DNA from: Ectobius pallidus
Lineage: Eukaryota > Arthropoda > Insecta > Blattodea > Ectobiidae
Direction: 5' to 3'
Assembly: GCA_964059195.1 (NCBI GenBank)
Contig: CAXKWD010000007.1
Coordinates: forward strand, 23,819,023-23,883,022
Length of the DNA stretch: 64,000 nucleotides
Positions within the stretch are counted from its first letter, which is position 1, and each line of letters begins with the position of its first letter. Under the pieces are notes generated by a model. That model worked only from the letters and a program-made list of their open reading frames with translations. It was not told where the DNA came from and made no database searches. The position numbers and the translations under genes are program-made. Positions 43,526 through 52,530 of the stretch are shown one piece after another.

Positions 43526-44030
43526 CAGGGTGTTTCAAAAATACTTTCACAAACTTCGGGCATGGGTTCCTTACACTAAAGTAAGGAAAAAAGTTCATAT
43601 GAACGTATGTCCCATAATCCTTGTTTTCTCGTTCCATGGCCTGCACGTTCCCCCTACCTCAATCCTTTGGATTTTTATCTCTGGGGGCACCTTAAACTAT
43701 TAGTTTATGGAGCAGACATCCCGGATGAAGAAACTTTTCATCGACGTGTCATGGAAGCCTGCGAAACCATTCGACACCACCCCGGAGTATCTGAAAGGGT
43801 GAGACAGTCCATGATTCGACGAGTGTATGCATGTCTAGAAGCAAGAGGAGGACATTTCGAGCATTTGTTATGAGTTTTGTGTGTTGACGTGATACGAGTG
43901 TATTAATGTATTGAACAGTTATTAAAGAGAAAACAAGGATTATGGGTCATATGTTCAAATGAACTTTTTTATTCTTTCGGTGTAAGGAACCCATGCCCCA
44001 AGTTTGTAAAAGGATTTTTGAAACACTCTG
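43526..44030 (+). mobile_element. mariner/Tc1-group element, internally deleted
   Basis: It starts CAGGGTGTTTCAAAAATACT and ends, in reverse, CAGAGTGTTTCAAAAATCCT, with the inverted similarity extending about 95 bp (TTCCTTACAC, TGAAC, CATATG and ACAAGGATTATGGG blocks). TA flanks both ends (43524-43525 and 44031-44032). The element is only 505 bp and keeps the last part of the transposase gene. Confidence 0.82.
43607..43873 (+). pseudogene. Transposase C-terminal fragment of the ITm superfamily
   Basis: The open frame contains WPARSPYLNPLDFYLWGHLK, the block with the last catalytic acid region of Tc1/mariner-group enzymes, then VYGADIPDEETFHRRVMEAC and a C-terminal RRVYACLEARGGHFEHLL. The usual SPDLNPLD Asp is Tyr here. 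Everything upstream, including the first two catalytic Asp, is deleted, so it is not an enzyme. The codons before residue ~10 come from the inverted end. Confidence 0.78.
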
Positions 44031-44042
44031 TATAGACTACTA

Positions 44043-44377
44043 CAACAGAACTCCAGTTAATTGGGACCAGGCCGCATCCGGAAAATTAAATATCCTGATA
44101 ATTGAATAAATAATTATAAAATATAATTTCTTAAATAAAAAACTAAATTTTACAGTGCTGCACTAACATAAAGTGTTATATCTTGGACATATCGGTTAGA
44201 GTTAGTAGTCTTGCTGGCAGAATGTCGATTTTGTGAGCTAAAATGTTTGCTGTATCGCAAATAATCGGTCCCGAAAATAGTCAATGCTCGTTGCTGCAAA
44301 CACTTAAATATGGCCTCAAAATGATCCGGATAATTGGCGGTCCGTATAGTTGAGTTCGTATAATTAGAGTTCTACTG
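44043..44377. mobile_element. pogo/Tigger-like MITE
   Basis: The left end CAACAGAACTCCAGTTAATT and the right end in reverse CAGTAGAACTCTAATTATAC, each next to TA (44041-44042, 44378-44379). CAGTAGAACTC-type ends with repeated TTATCCGG-like words are characteristic of Tigger-like elements. It begins only 11 bp after the preceding mariner element. Confidence 0.7.
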
Positions 44378-44950
44378 TAGTTCATTTCTGGCAAGAAAAA
44401 TTCTAGGTTTTAAGAAAAAGGATGAACTTTTCCTTAATCTTTTTTTTAATCCGGTTTTATGCGTTATTTCACGGGAATTGCATTTGGAACGCCACCAACG
44501 TTTCGAATTCAAAAAGACCAGCATCATCATCCTTTAACATGCATCCTTTACTATCAACTGTTTCCAGCAGGCCTTATTAGCTATCTGAAAGTTTTATAAA
44601 TAACAAAATAACATTGCAATAAATATTACTAGGCTTACTGGTGTGTGACTGTATTGTGCTGCAGCAATGAAAGTATCTAAATATCTACTTGGAATCAAAA
44701 CACTGTATTTCCCGTTCCTACTGTTTTCTACCTTCTCCTTTTATATCTTACACCTGCAGATCGGTACGATTATTTTCTAAAGTTATAAGTGAAATGTAGG
44801 TAATAGGCACAAACACTCGTAATATTATGATGCGTTTTACCTTTGTGATTCATCCCATTCCAAGCCGTAACGTCACAAAGTGAACCTCATCACCAGTGTA
44901 CCTATGACAAATAGAAAAATTTAGATAATTACATAGAGTCTCAATTATGC
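44378..44950. other. No gene seen
   Basis: No supported feature before the LTR element. Confidence 0.5.
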
Positions 44951-44954
44951 CTAC
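44951..44954. repeat. Target-site duplication CTAC (left)
   Basis: It is repeated at 51180-51183 on the other side of the LTR element. Four bases is the usual length for Gypsy-type integration. Confidence 0.88.
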
Positions 44955-45730
44955 TGATATAGGTGATGGGTTGGGAGCTGGATTCGTTGTGGAAATGTAC
45001 TTACTTCGATTCTCCGTTGGGCTCCTTCAGTTCTGCACCTATATATCTTCCACGGCTTTTGTAGCTCAGGGTATCACACGAATCATCTGAGGGATTGGTT
45101 TATAGCTAGTTATGTCTTTATAAATGATAACTGCACTATAAACATTTTATATCGGAATTTATTCAAATTAACTGTGTTCTGCGTAGCTGTTTGTGTAGAT
45201 TCACCACTTCAATTGCATTTATCAAGTACTTACGTGTATTTCTGTCTTCTTATTTCTCACAGAGTAAATAAAACTCACACGCTATCTTATATGTATGCAG
45301 TCGTTGTTTAATAAGTGGCTTTAGTGAGAATCGCCATTAGGCTAGGTAATATTCCCGCGACTTTCCACAAGAGCAACGTACGCAGGTCTGCTCTCCTCGG
45401 CGAATATGGTGGAAGTGAGCTCTTGACCACGCTATGTTCGCGGCTTATGGACGCTTCTCTCTCATTGGCTGGACTTTTCATTACGTAAAACAGTTCTATT
45501 GGTTAAAACAATTCGCGGGCCAAAACTATGAATTTAGTACGTTGTATTTTCAAAATATACGTTTCCTTTTACAGTTAAGATTTCAAATTTGGAATTAATA
45601 AATAATAATAATAATCTAAACGAGAATTTTGATACCGAAATAATAATAATAATAATTTGAATGATTTGAATAAATATGAATTAACTATTGTTTATAATAA
45701 ATCAAAAGGGGTGGAATAATTACAGCTTCA
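44955..45730 (-). repeat. LTR (3' LTR of the minus-strand element)
   Basis: 776 bp, TG...CA in plus orientation (TGATATAGG to CAGCTTCA). By eye identical to 50404-51179. It contains two short AAT runs. Confidence 0.93.
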
Positions 45731-46822
45731 AAATGCCCCTGTGTTAATTTAATTATGTCCGAAAAGGTAAATAATTAAATTAACACATCATACCCCAGAA
45801 TATTTATTCTTATCAAATTTAAATTAAGCTTGGATTAGTAAAAATTCAAAATTAATCATTGAAATGGTGAATAATGATAAATGTTAGTGTAACATAGGTG
45901 TATGTGTTAAACATTACAACTTGAATTAAATGAATTTGACCAAAATTATTTGGATATACACAAATCAAATCAAATCAGGTTTGTATTACCCTGACATTCC
46001 TTTAACATAATATCTTTAAAAAAAATGACAAACATTTGAACAATAAATCAAAATACTATTTAAACATTTTTAACTCTGAAAATTATTTCTTGAAAAACAA
46101 ACATGTTTAGTATATGACATCACTTCTTGTTAGTTATATATATCGAAAATTCTTAAACATTTTGAAAATATATATATGTCGAGATTGTCTCATCGTCCAT
46201 ATTTTGAAAATTTATTTACATCGAGGCACTCATCGTCTGTAAAATATCACTATCTTATTCCTTTGCACGAATTCTCTTTCCTTGAATCACTGTTATAATA
46301 TGTTTGCATATAACATGCAAATACAACTCACTTTTGACAAACAAATAAATATATACAGTATCACACTATGTTGCATTACATCACAATATTACCCTTGAAT
46401 AATAAACAATTTATATACAAACATAATCCTCTTAAATAATAAACATTTTATATACATCAACATTAATGTTCAATCCATCTTATTTTTCTACTATATACAA
46501 CACCTTAAATTTCTATATTTAAATCATAGGTATATATGTATCGTTTATTTACAACATTGTTACATTCTCGGGTTCGGTGTCGGATCGCGTTCGCACAGTT
46601 TAGCAATTCAATCATTTTATTTAACTTCAGCTTATCTCTCTTTGCTTAATCAATCTTAAGTTAGAACCACATAACTTATTAATTATTTATCAAGCAATTT
46701 TTATTTAATCACATTCTTTTGTATTCAATCTCTCAACTTATTAATCTCTTACTTTTTGACACAATAACGCTGCATAATACTTCTTTAATTATTTATTTTA
46801 TTTTTGACACAACTATCTTTTA
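45731..46822 (-). other. Non-coding internal region of the LTR element
   Basis: AT-rich, no RT/integrase motifs in any frame I read. A purine-rich AGGGG precedes the 3' LTR on the minus strand and may serve as a weak polypurine tract. An (CAAAT)n short run is at 45961-45976. Confidence 0.6.
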
Positions 46823-47899
46823 CTATAGCCAAGTGATTAATTCTTCTTGGATGATCAATGCAATCGGAATTGGCCTACTCTTATAAGTGAATTCATCAAC
46901 TGGTTCGATGTCAAATTTATGCTCGTAAATGTTACAGAGTCCCACGTTTTCGGAAAATACTTCTTTATTCTTTATTAATATCGATAACAACCTATCACGT
47001 TGATCTTCATTTAAGTTGTGAGCCATATCAACTTTCTCCTTCAAAATATTCATTGTCATAGAGTTCGCGCTAGGGTCGGCTTCTTTTACATTCCTCGTAC
47101 AGACATAACCTATCTCTACTTGCCCTATGTTGACATCTCCGTCAACATTATTTTCATACCTATCAGCGCAGTCATCGCAATTCAATGTCATACATCTATA
47201 TACTTCTACCTCATTATTTATATCATCGAAGCAAGGGCCTACTTTATGAATCATCATATCATTTATCTGAATATTTTCTACAATAAACGTCTCATACGGG
47301 ATATCGTTGTCACCTAACTCACTAGACGCATCTCTTATACTCAGCTCATTGTCGAAGGGAATGCTCATCTTGTTTCCTTGTAAATTTAATATTAAGTTGT
47401 TATCCTCAAAACTTATGATACTGTTATATTCTGTAAAAACATCAACTCCAATAATAATATCTGTAACTAATTTTGGGACTACCAAGAAAAATATTTCAAA
47501 TTTTGAATCACCAATTTTGACATCCAACATGCATTGAAATTTTACCGACTGTTTTGCTCTTTTGATCGCTACTGTGCAGGATAATCCGCAAATAGGAATC
47601 GAAATTAACTTGACTTTGTTTTGGATAAGCTTATTATATAAGGACTCGCTTATTACACTATTTGAACAACCTGTATCTATTAATGCATTCGTCTCATAAT
47701 TTCCTATCACTACTTTTATTCTAGGAGGATCCATAATAACTTCACTCCTACTTGCATTATTCTTTTCTTCACTAGGCTTATTATCTGAAAAGCTTCTTTG
47801 TGTCTGAATGCTATTTATGGGTTCTATACGTTTGCCTGAATTGACTAAACTTGCGCCAACACCATCCGAACCCTCGAGATATTGGCTTGTTAGTTTAAC
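46823..47899 (-). CDS. pro: Pro and truncated pol frame of the LTR element
   Basis: The frame is entered by -1 slippage at 47893-47899 and ends at 46823. A retropepsin-like aspartic protease has its active site at N-A-L-I-D-T-G-C-S-N-S (shortly after the MDPPRIKVVIG block) and the C-terminal IIIGVDVF motif, which would cut the Gag-Pro polyprotein inside the particle. After a ~100-residue spacer comes the start of a Gypsy-type RT (HKFDIEPVDEFTYKSRPIPI), which breaks off after Q-E-E-L and stops six codons later. The catalytic YxDD part of RT is absent, so the deletion removed it. Frame and motifs are clean, in keeping with recent insertion. Confidence 0.82.
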   Translation of the reverse strand, partial: VKLTSQYLEGSDGVGASLVNSGKRIEPINSIQTQRSFSDNKPSEEKNNASRSEVIMDPPRIKVVIGNYETNALIDTGCSNSVISESLYNKLIQNKVKLISIPICGLSCTVAIKRAKQSVKFQCMLDVKIGDSKFEIFFLVVPKLVTDIIIGVDVFTEYNSIISFEDNNLILNLQGNKMSIPFDNELSIRDASSELGDNDIPYETFIVENIQINDMMIHKVGPCFDDINNEVEVYRCMTLNCDDCADRYENNVDGDVNIGQVEIGYVCTRNVKEADPSANSMTMNILKEKVDMAHNLNEDQRDRLLSILIKNKEVFSENVGLCNIYEHKFDIEPVDEFTYKSRPIPIALIIQEELITWL

Positions 47900-47901
47900 T
47901 G
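47890..47901 (-). promoter_or_regulatory. -1 ribosomal frameshift heptamer G TTA AAC at the gag/pro junction
   Basis: In gag phase the minus strand reads CAG TTA AAC TAA. GTTAAAC fits the X XXY YYZ slippery pattern exactly in the zero frame, right before the gag stop. After slipping back one base the reading becomes GTT AAA CTA ACA, which is the open pro frame. A GC-richer stretch follows about 15 nt downstream (near 47865-47880) that might form a stimulator; I could not fold it. Confidence 0.8.
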
Positions 47902-50079
47902 TTGTACATTACCATTATCTTCCTGATCATGGATTTCTACAACGTCATCAGGTACCTCTTCACTACGTGTATTACTGTTGAATGGTCTGGCTCTGGGATT
48001 AAGCGTGTTTTGCTGAGTCTCAACACCTTTTACTCGCCATTTACCATTATTAATTACTTGTCCTGGCCTAACTTGACTATCATTGCTATTGTCATTACCT
48101 CTATTATTATAAGTACGGTTCTGGTACCTCCTACGATAGCCTTGATTCCTCATCCATGGCATTTTTCGCCAGGAGTTTGGATTATTACCATTTCCAACAT
48201 TTTGCCTATTGAAAGTGACATGGTTTATCTGATTTCTTCCATTATTGTTTCTGTTATATGGCCTATTCTCTGATCTATTCTGGAAATACCTAGGATTATT
48301 CCTATTTTGATTAGGCATAGGGCCTCTGTAAGTATTCCTAGCATCATAGCTTCTGTCACAATTATTTGCATTGCCTTCTGCCCCTACCCCAGAATTTGTA
48401 AACCTGTTAGTGGGAGGGTACATTCTATCATTTGAATTCATATAGCTCTGCCTACTTCTGAAAATATTCCTTTGCTCAAAAGCAGCAAGCAATTCTAGCA
48501 TATCAGAGAAAGTTCTGGGTTTTGCTACTATTAGATTTAGTCTCACATTCTCTGGGAAGTGATTTACAACAGTCTCCAGTAACTCAAACTCATTTAGTGG
48601 AGGATCTACTTGTCGTCCTAATTCGGCCATCTCCAAAAAATAGTCAATCATCGTCTGACCTGACTCTGGCTCATACACACCATTAGCTAACTGCATCCTG
48701 ATATTGTTTCTCTTGGATAAACTCCAATATCTACTGATAAAATTTCTTTTGAATTCTTCAAATGTCGTAGTCTCATTTGTAGTCAAATTGAACCAATTCA
48801 AAGATCTACCTTGCAATGCCTTCCTTACTATGATCATGTACATGTTAGGCGGAATGGCTCTCAACCTAAAATAATCGTGAAGTTCAGTTAAGAAATTTTG
48901 TGGATTGGTATTATTATTCTCATCAAAAACAGGTAACTTAATTTCGTTCATTAGATAGCTGGGAAAATTTGTGCCTAACTGACTAATTCCTGTTGACAAA
49001 AGTACATTAATATCCTGCACCTGGGAACCATTATGACTATTGACCCTTTCCTGACATCTAGGAGATCTACATGGTAACTGTGAGTAAGCTTCTTCAACAA
49101 CATTCCTACTCATATTGTTTCCCAGTAGAGGTATATTCACATCATTAATTACAGGTGAAGTTACAGGAACATTCAATCTGTTTTCTAATACACAAATTCT
49201 ACTTGTCAGTAACTCTTCATCTTTATGAACTCTCCTACTCAACACTGTCAACTCTTCTTGTGCTTCTACAATCTGTATTTCAATGTCTTTCTGTTTCACT
49301 TTTAACAGCTGATTCTTCTTCTCTAAGTCATTTCTAGCCTCATCATTTATCTTAGCAAAACCTAACAATGTTTCATCGAAAGCATTCATTTGCATTTTCA
49401 TAAGTGTTACACTACTATCTAGTTCTGATACATTAGCTACAATAACTTTCATTTCCTCACTAGTATTAGAAACATCTGTTTGCATTGTTTGCAAGTTAGT
49501 GCTAACATTTGAAATAACCTCCTTGACTTCTGCTATATCATTATTGACAATAGTTTGAATATTCTCTAGAGCTACTGTGACGTCATTATTAACCTGCTCT
49601 TTGAAATCACCTAATCTTTCCTGTATTTCGTTTACAACTTCTTGTTTTAAATCATCTTTCAATTTTGTAAAGTTTTCATCCATATGTACTAACTTTGAAC
49701 TAATATTTTCATTTTGTGAATTTACATCTGTTTTAACATTGTTAATATCTGTCTTAACCTCATTTTTAACATCTTCAATTTTGTTACTAAGCTTGTTGAA
49801 CATTTGCTGCATAAAACTTTTAATTGAGTTCTCTAATTGGTCATCTGAAGATTCACTATCTTCGCGCCTAGTCACGTTTACATTTGAAACGGAAACATCT
49901 GTTTCGACCTGAACTTCCATATCAGTAACAATCTCATCTACTAACTGTAAACTACTATCAGCACTTATGTTGTCTACAATACCTTCCATCTCGGTACTAG
50001 TTAGCAAGTCCTGTCCATTTTCTAACACATCTGAACTTTCCTTCTGTGGCGACATTATTTCGCGGCCTCTGAGTTTCAT
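47890..50079 (-). CDS. gag: Gag polyprotein of the LTR element (intact, 729 codons)
   Basis: The start is ATG at 50079 (minus), 325 bp downstream of the 5' LTR. Residues ~80-330 are acidic and rich in heptad-like V/L/I/E/K patterns, a predicted long coiled coil. Residues ~390-550 form a retrotransposon capsid domain (FLTELHDYFRLRAIPPNMYM, then LNWFNL, FEEFKRNFISRYW and a Y-F-L-E-M-A-E-L-G-R-Q block). Residues ~560-700 are extremely Asn/Arg rich (NQNRNNPRYFQNRSENRPYN), a basic RNA-binding tail used in place of CCHC knuckles, of which none is present. It would assemble particles and package RNA in the cytoplasm. The frame is uninterrupted and ends TTA AAC TAA, overlapping the pro frame. Confidence 0.88.
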   Translation of the reverse strand: MKLRGREIMSPQKESSDVLENGQDLLTSTEMEGIVDNISADSSLQLVDEIVTDMEVQVETDVSVSNVNVTRREDSESSDDQLENSIKSFMQQMFNKLSNKIEDVKNEVKTDINNVKTDVNSQNENISSKLVHMDENFTKLKDDLKQEVVNEIQERLGDFKEQVNNDVTVALENIQTIVNNDIAEVKEVISNVSTNLQTMQTDVSNTSEEMKVIVANVSELDSSVTLMKMQMNAFDETLLGFAKINDEARNDLEKKNQLLKVKQKDIEIQIVEAQEELTVLSRRVHKDEELLTSRICVLENRLNVPVTSPVINDVNIPLLGNNMSRNVVEEAYSQLPCRSPRCQERVNSHNGSQVQDINVLLSTGISQLGTNFPSYLMNEIKLPVFDENNNTNPQNFLTELHDYFRLRAIPPNMYMIIVRKALQGRSLNWFNLTTNETTTFEEFKRNFISRYWSLSKRNNIRMQLANGVYEPESGQTMIDYFLEMAELGRQVDPPLNEFELLETVVNHFPENVRLNLIVAKPRTFSDMLELLAAFEQRNIFRSRQSYMNSNDRMYPPTNRFTNSGVGAEGNANNCDRSYDARNTYRGPMPNQNRNNPRYFQNRSENRPYNRNNNGRNQINHVTFNRQNVGNGNNPNSWRKMPWMRNQGYRRRYQNRTYNNRGNDNSNDSQVRPGQVINNGKWRVKGVETQQNTLNPRARPFNSNTRSEEVPDDVVEIHDQEDNGNVQQLN

Positions 50080-50382
50080 TTATAATCATAAAAATAACAC
50101 CTTACTTTATTTGTAGACTTCGCAGGCTTCACAGGCTTCTTACAATTACTTTCATTCTGGAAGCTGATTGTTGTCGGTTGATGTTGGATGGTCACAGCTG
50201 CTGCCTACTGCATGATGTCGAACACCTGGGATGGCCTCGTGATGGCGTGGTAATTGTTGCGCGCGTAACCGTACCTAGTTCACGATTCTCACTTAATTCT
50301 GTGTATCACAATCTGCTTGCTAATGTCCCGATTAGAATATTTGTTCACAGAGTCTTTTCACAGTTCAATTGTCCTTCTAAAG

Positions 50383-50400
50383 CCACACGTTGGTGCACCA
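50383..50400 (-). promoter_or_regulatory. Primer-binding site of the LTR element
   Basis: Three bases after the end of the 5' LTR the minus strand reads TGGTGCACCAACGTGTGG. A TGG start in this place is what a tRNA 3' CCA end would pair with. I did not identify the tRNA. Confidence 0.65.
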
Positions 50401-50403
50401 AAT

Positions 50404-51179
50404 TGATATAGGTGATGGGTTGGGAGCTGGATTCGTTGTGGAAATGTACTTACTTCGATTCTCCGTTGGGCTCCTTCAGTTCTGCACCTATATATCTTCC
50501 ACGGCTTTTGTAGCTCAGGGTATCACACGAATCATCTGAGGGATTGGTTTATAGCTAGTTATGTCTTTATAAATGATAACTGCACTATAAACATTTTATA
50601 TCGGAATTTATTCAAATTAACTGTGTTCTGCGTAGCTGTTTGTGTAGATTCACCACTTCAATTGCATTTATCAAGTACTTACGTGTATTTCTGTCTTCTT
50701 ATTTCTCACAGAGTAAATAAAACTCACACGCTATCTTATATGTATGCAGTCGTTGTTTAATAAGTGGCTTTAGTGAGAATCGCCATTAGGCTAGGTAATA
50801 TTCCCGCGACTTTCCACAAGAGCAACGTACGCAGGTCTGCTCTCCTCGGCGAATATGGTGGAAGTGAGCTCTTGACCACGCTATGTTCGCGGCTTATGGA
50901 CGCTTCTCTCTCATTGGCTGGACTTTTCATTACGTAAAACAGTTCTATTGGTTAAAACAATTCGCGGGCCAAAACTATGAATTTAGTACGTTGTATTTTC
51001 AAAATATACGTTTCCTTTTACAGTTAAGATTTCAAATTTGGAATTAATAAATAATAATAATAATCTAAACGAGAATTTTGATACCGAAATAATAATAATA
51101 ATAATTTGAATGATTTGAATAAATATGAATTAACTATTGTTTATAATAAATCAAAAGGGGTGGAATAATTACAGCTTCA
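50404..51179 (-). repeat. LTR (5' LTR of the minus-strand element)
   Basis: 776 bp, apparently identical to 44955-45730. As 5' LTR it would hold the promoter of the element for transcription toward lower coordinates. Confidence 0.93.
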
Positions 51180-51183
51180 CTAC
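51180..51183. repeat. Target-site duplication CTAC (right)
   Basis: Matches 44951-44954. Confidence 0.88.
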
Positions 51184-52327
51184 TCATACAACTACTTAAC
51201 ATTTCCTAAAAATTAAGAGTAATATCTTCGTATGTTCTTAAACTGTAGAAGTAAAATTAAATGGGAAGTAAATGGGAAGATTTTAGGGTACAATTGGTTT
51301 TTACGGTAGTATATTGTGAAGGACATTATCTGAGATATTCCTGGCAGACACTTCCAGGTAGACAATTTTCTCTCATTTTCACCCATGTAGAGGCAGTATT
51401 AGCCTGTGAAATGTCGGATGACAAACTTCACCCCTAGCTGCAAACCCCAGAAGAGCTTCTACAAATTGTGGGGGCGGGGGGGGGGGTGGCAAGGCATATA
51501 AGGGATATGAAGAGTGAAATGTGGAAATTTCTCCCTTAATATAGGGGTTTATGAAGAAGAAAAAATACAGTTATATGAGCTATTGCTTTTCGAGCTCTTT
51601 TTTATTTTTTATTTGATCAACATTTCACATGATTCATATATTTAACTATATTATATTGATTCATTCTGCTTGCCATCAGTAAAATGCTTTTATTCATGAA
51701 ACTAGCACACAAAGCTGAAACACCAAAACATTTCAATCGTCTTCATCAGCCTATGATGGCGGTGAGTGTTCTGCCCGAAGGCACGTCCAGACCCGGAACG
51801 CAGCCAATGGGACGATGACCACGAGCAAAGGTGATTCCACTGAGATTTGCCATTGCCTCTCGCCGTATAATTACAGTACCATTATCTCTAAGACAGCAGT
51901 TAGTATTTATAATGTTGGGAATAACTATTAATAACATTTTCTGTCTTCATAACATTTATCCAGAGCGTAAGGTAAGGATTAAATACTATGGTTAGTATTA
52001 CTATTTATACAGGAAATTTATGTACTTTACAATTTTATCGTTCTAATTTCTCTTATTATGAGTATAGGGCTGAAAATAACTCGCATGAGAGCCGAAACGC
52101 ATCCCCAGCAGTTTTAAATTATACCGGAAGAAGAAGAAGAAGAAGAGTCAACTATTGCGTTTGCAAACACACAAATAGACGTAACTCAAGAATATAATGC
52201 TATATGTGTAGGTCTACTGTGAGTGGCCATTAATGTAATAATAACAAATGAAGTGAAGTTTTAGTACTGTGCTCTGCAGTAAGTTAAGCTACTACTTAAG
52301 AAGCATATTGTACAGCCAGGAAAAAAA
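51184..52327. other. No gene; G-rich run and AGA microsatellite
   Basis: A G homopolymer-like run at 51469-51488 and (AGA)n at 52129-52147. No coding sequence supported. Confidence 0.55.
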
Positions 52328-52530
52328 GGGGACCGACTCTTGTAGCTGATTTCAGAGCCTTGTGATACGTTTCTTAAATAAATGTAAGCGATGCAACGGA
52401 AATGTTTGTTTTCACAAGCAATGCAAATTACGTGAAATTATTTCTCAATTCAAGCAATTTATCGGCTGTAGAACAAATTACATACCCTGATATCCTGTGA
52501 ATGCCGCTGAGCATGCGCAGTAGCTCATAT
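52328..52530 (-). repeat. Dispersed repeat A, copy 2
   Basis: Reverse-oriented copy of 3384-3588 with indels. The two copies define both ends at about the same place. Confidence 0.8.

Larger units (their letters stand above)
44955..51179 (-). mobile_element. Gypsy-type LTR retrotransposon, recent, pol-deleted
   Basis: Two 776-bp LTRs of the same length and apparently the same sequence, TSD CTAC, a primer-binding-like TGG start next to the 5' LTR, an intact gag, protease and the first residues of reverse transcriptase. RT, RNase H and integrase are missing: the 1.1 kb between the end of the pro frame (46823) and the 3' LTR (45730) has no coding similarity. It therefore needs enzymes supplied in trans. 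Identical LTRs mean it inserted very recently on an evolutionary scale. Confidence 0.9.

Noticed and set aside
47902..49912. Several plus-strand frames of 60-123 codons
   Set aside because: Antisense shadows of the intact gag gene; Ile/Ser-rich with no motif.
51469..51488. G-quadruplex regulatory site
   Set aside because: A single G homopolymer-like run in non-coding DNA; no gene context to give it a role.
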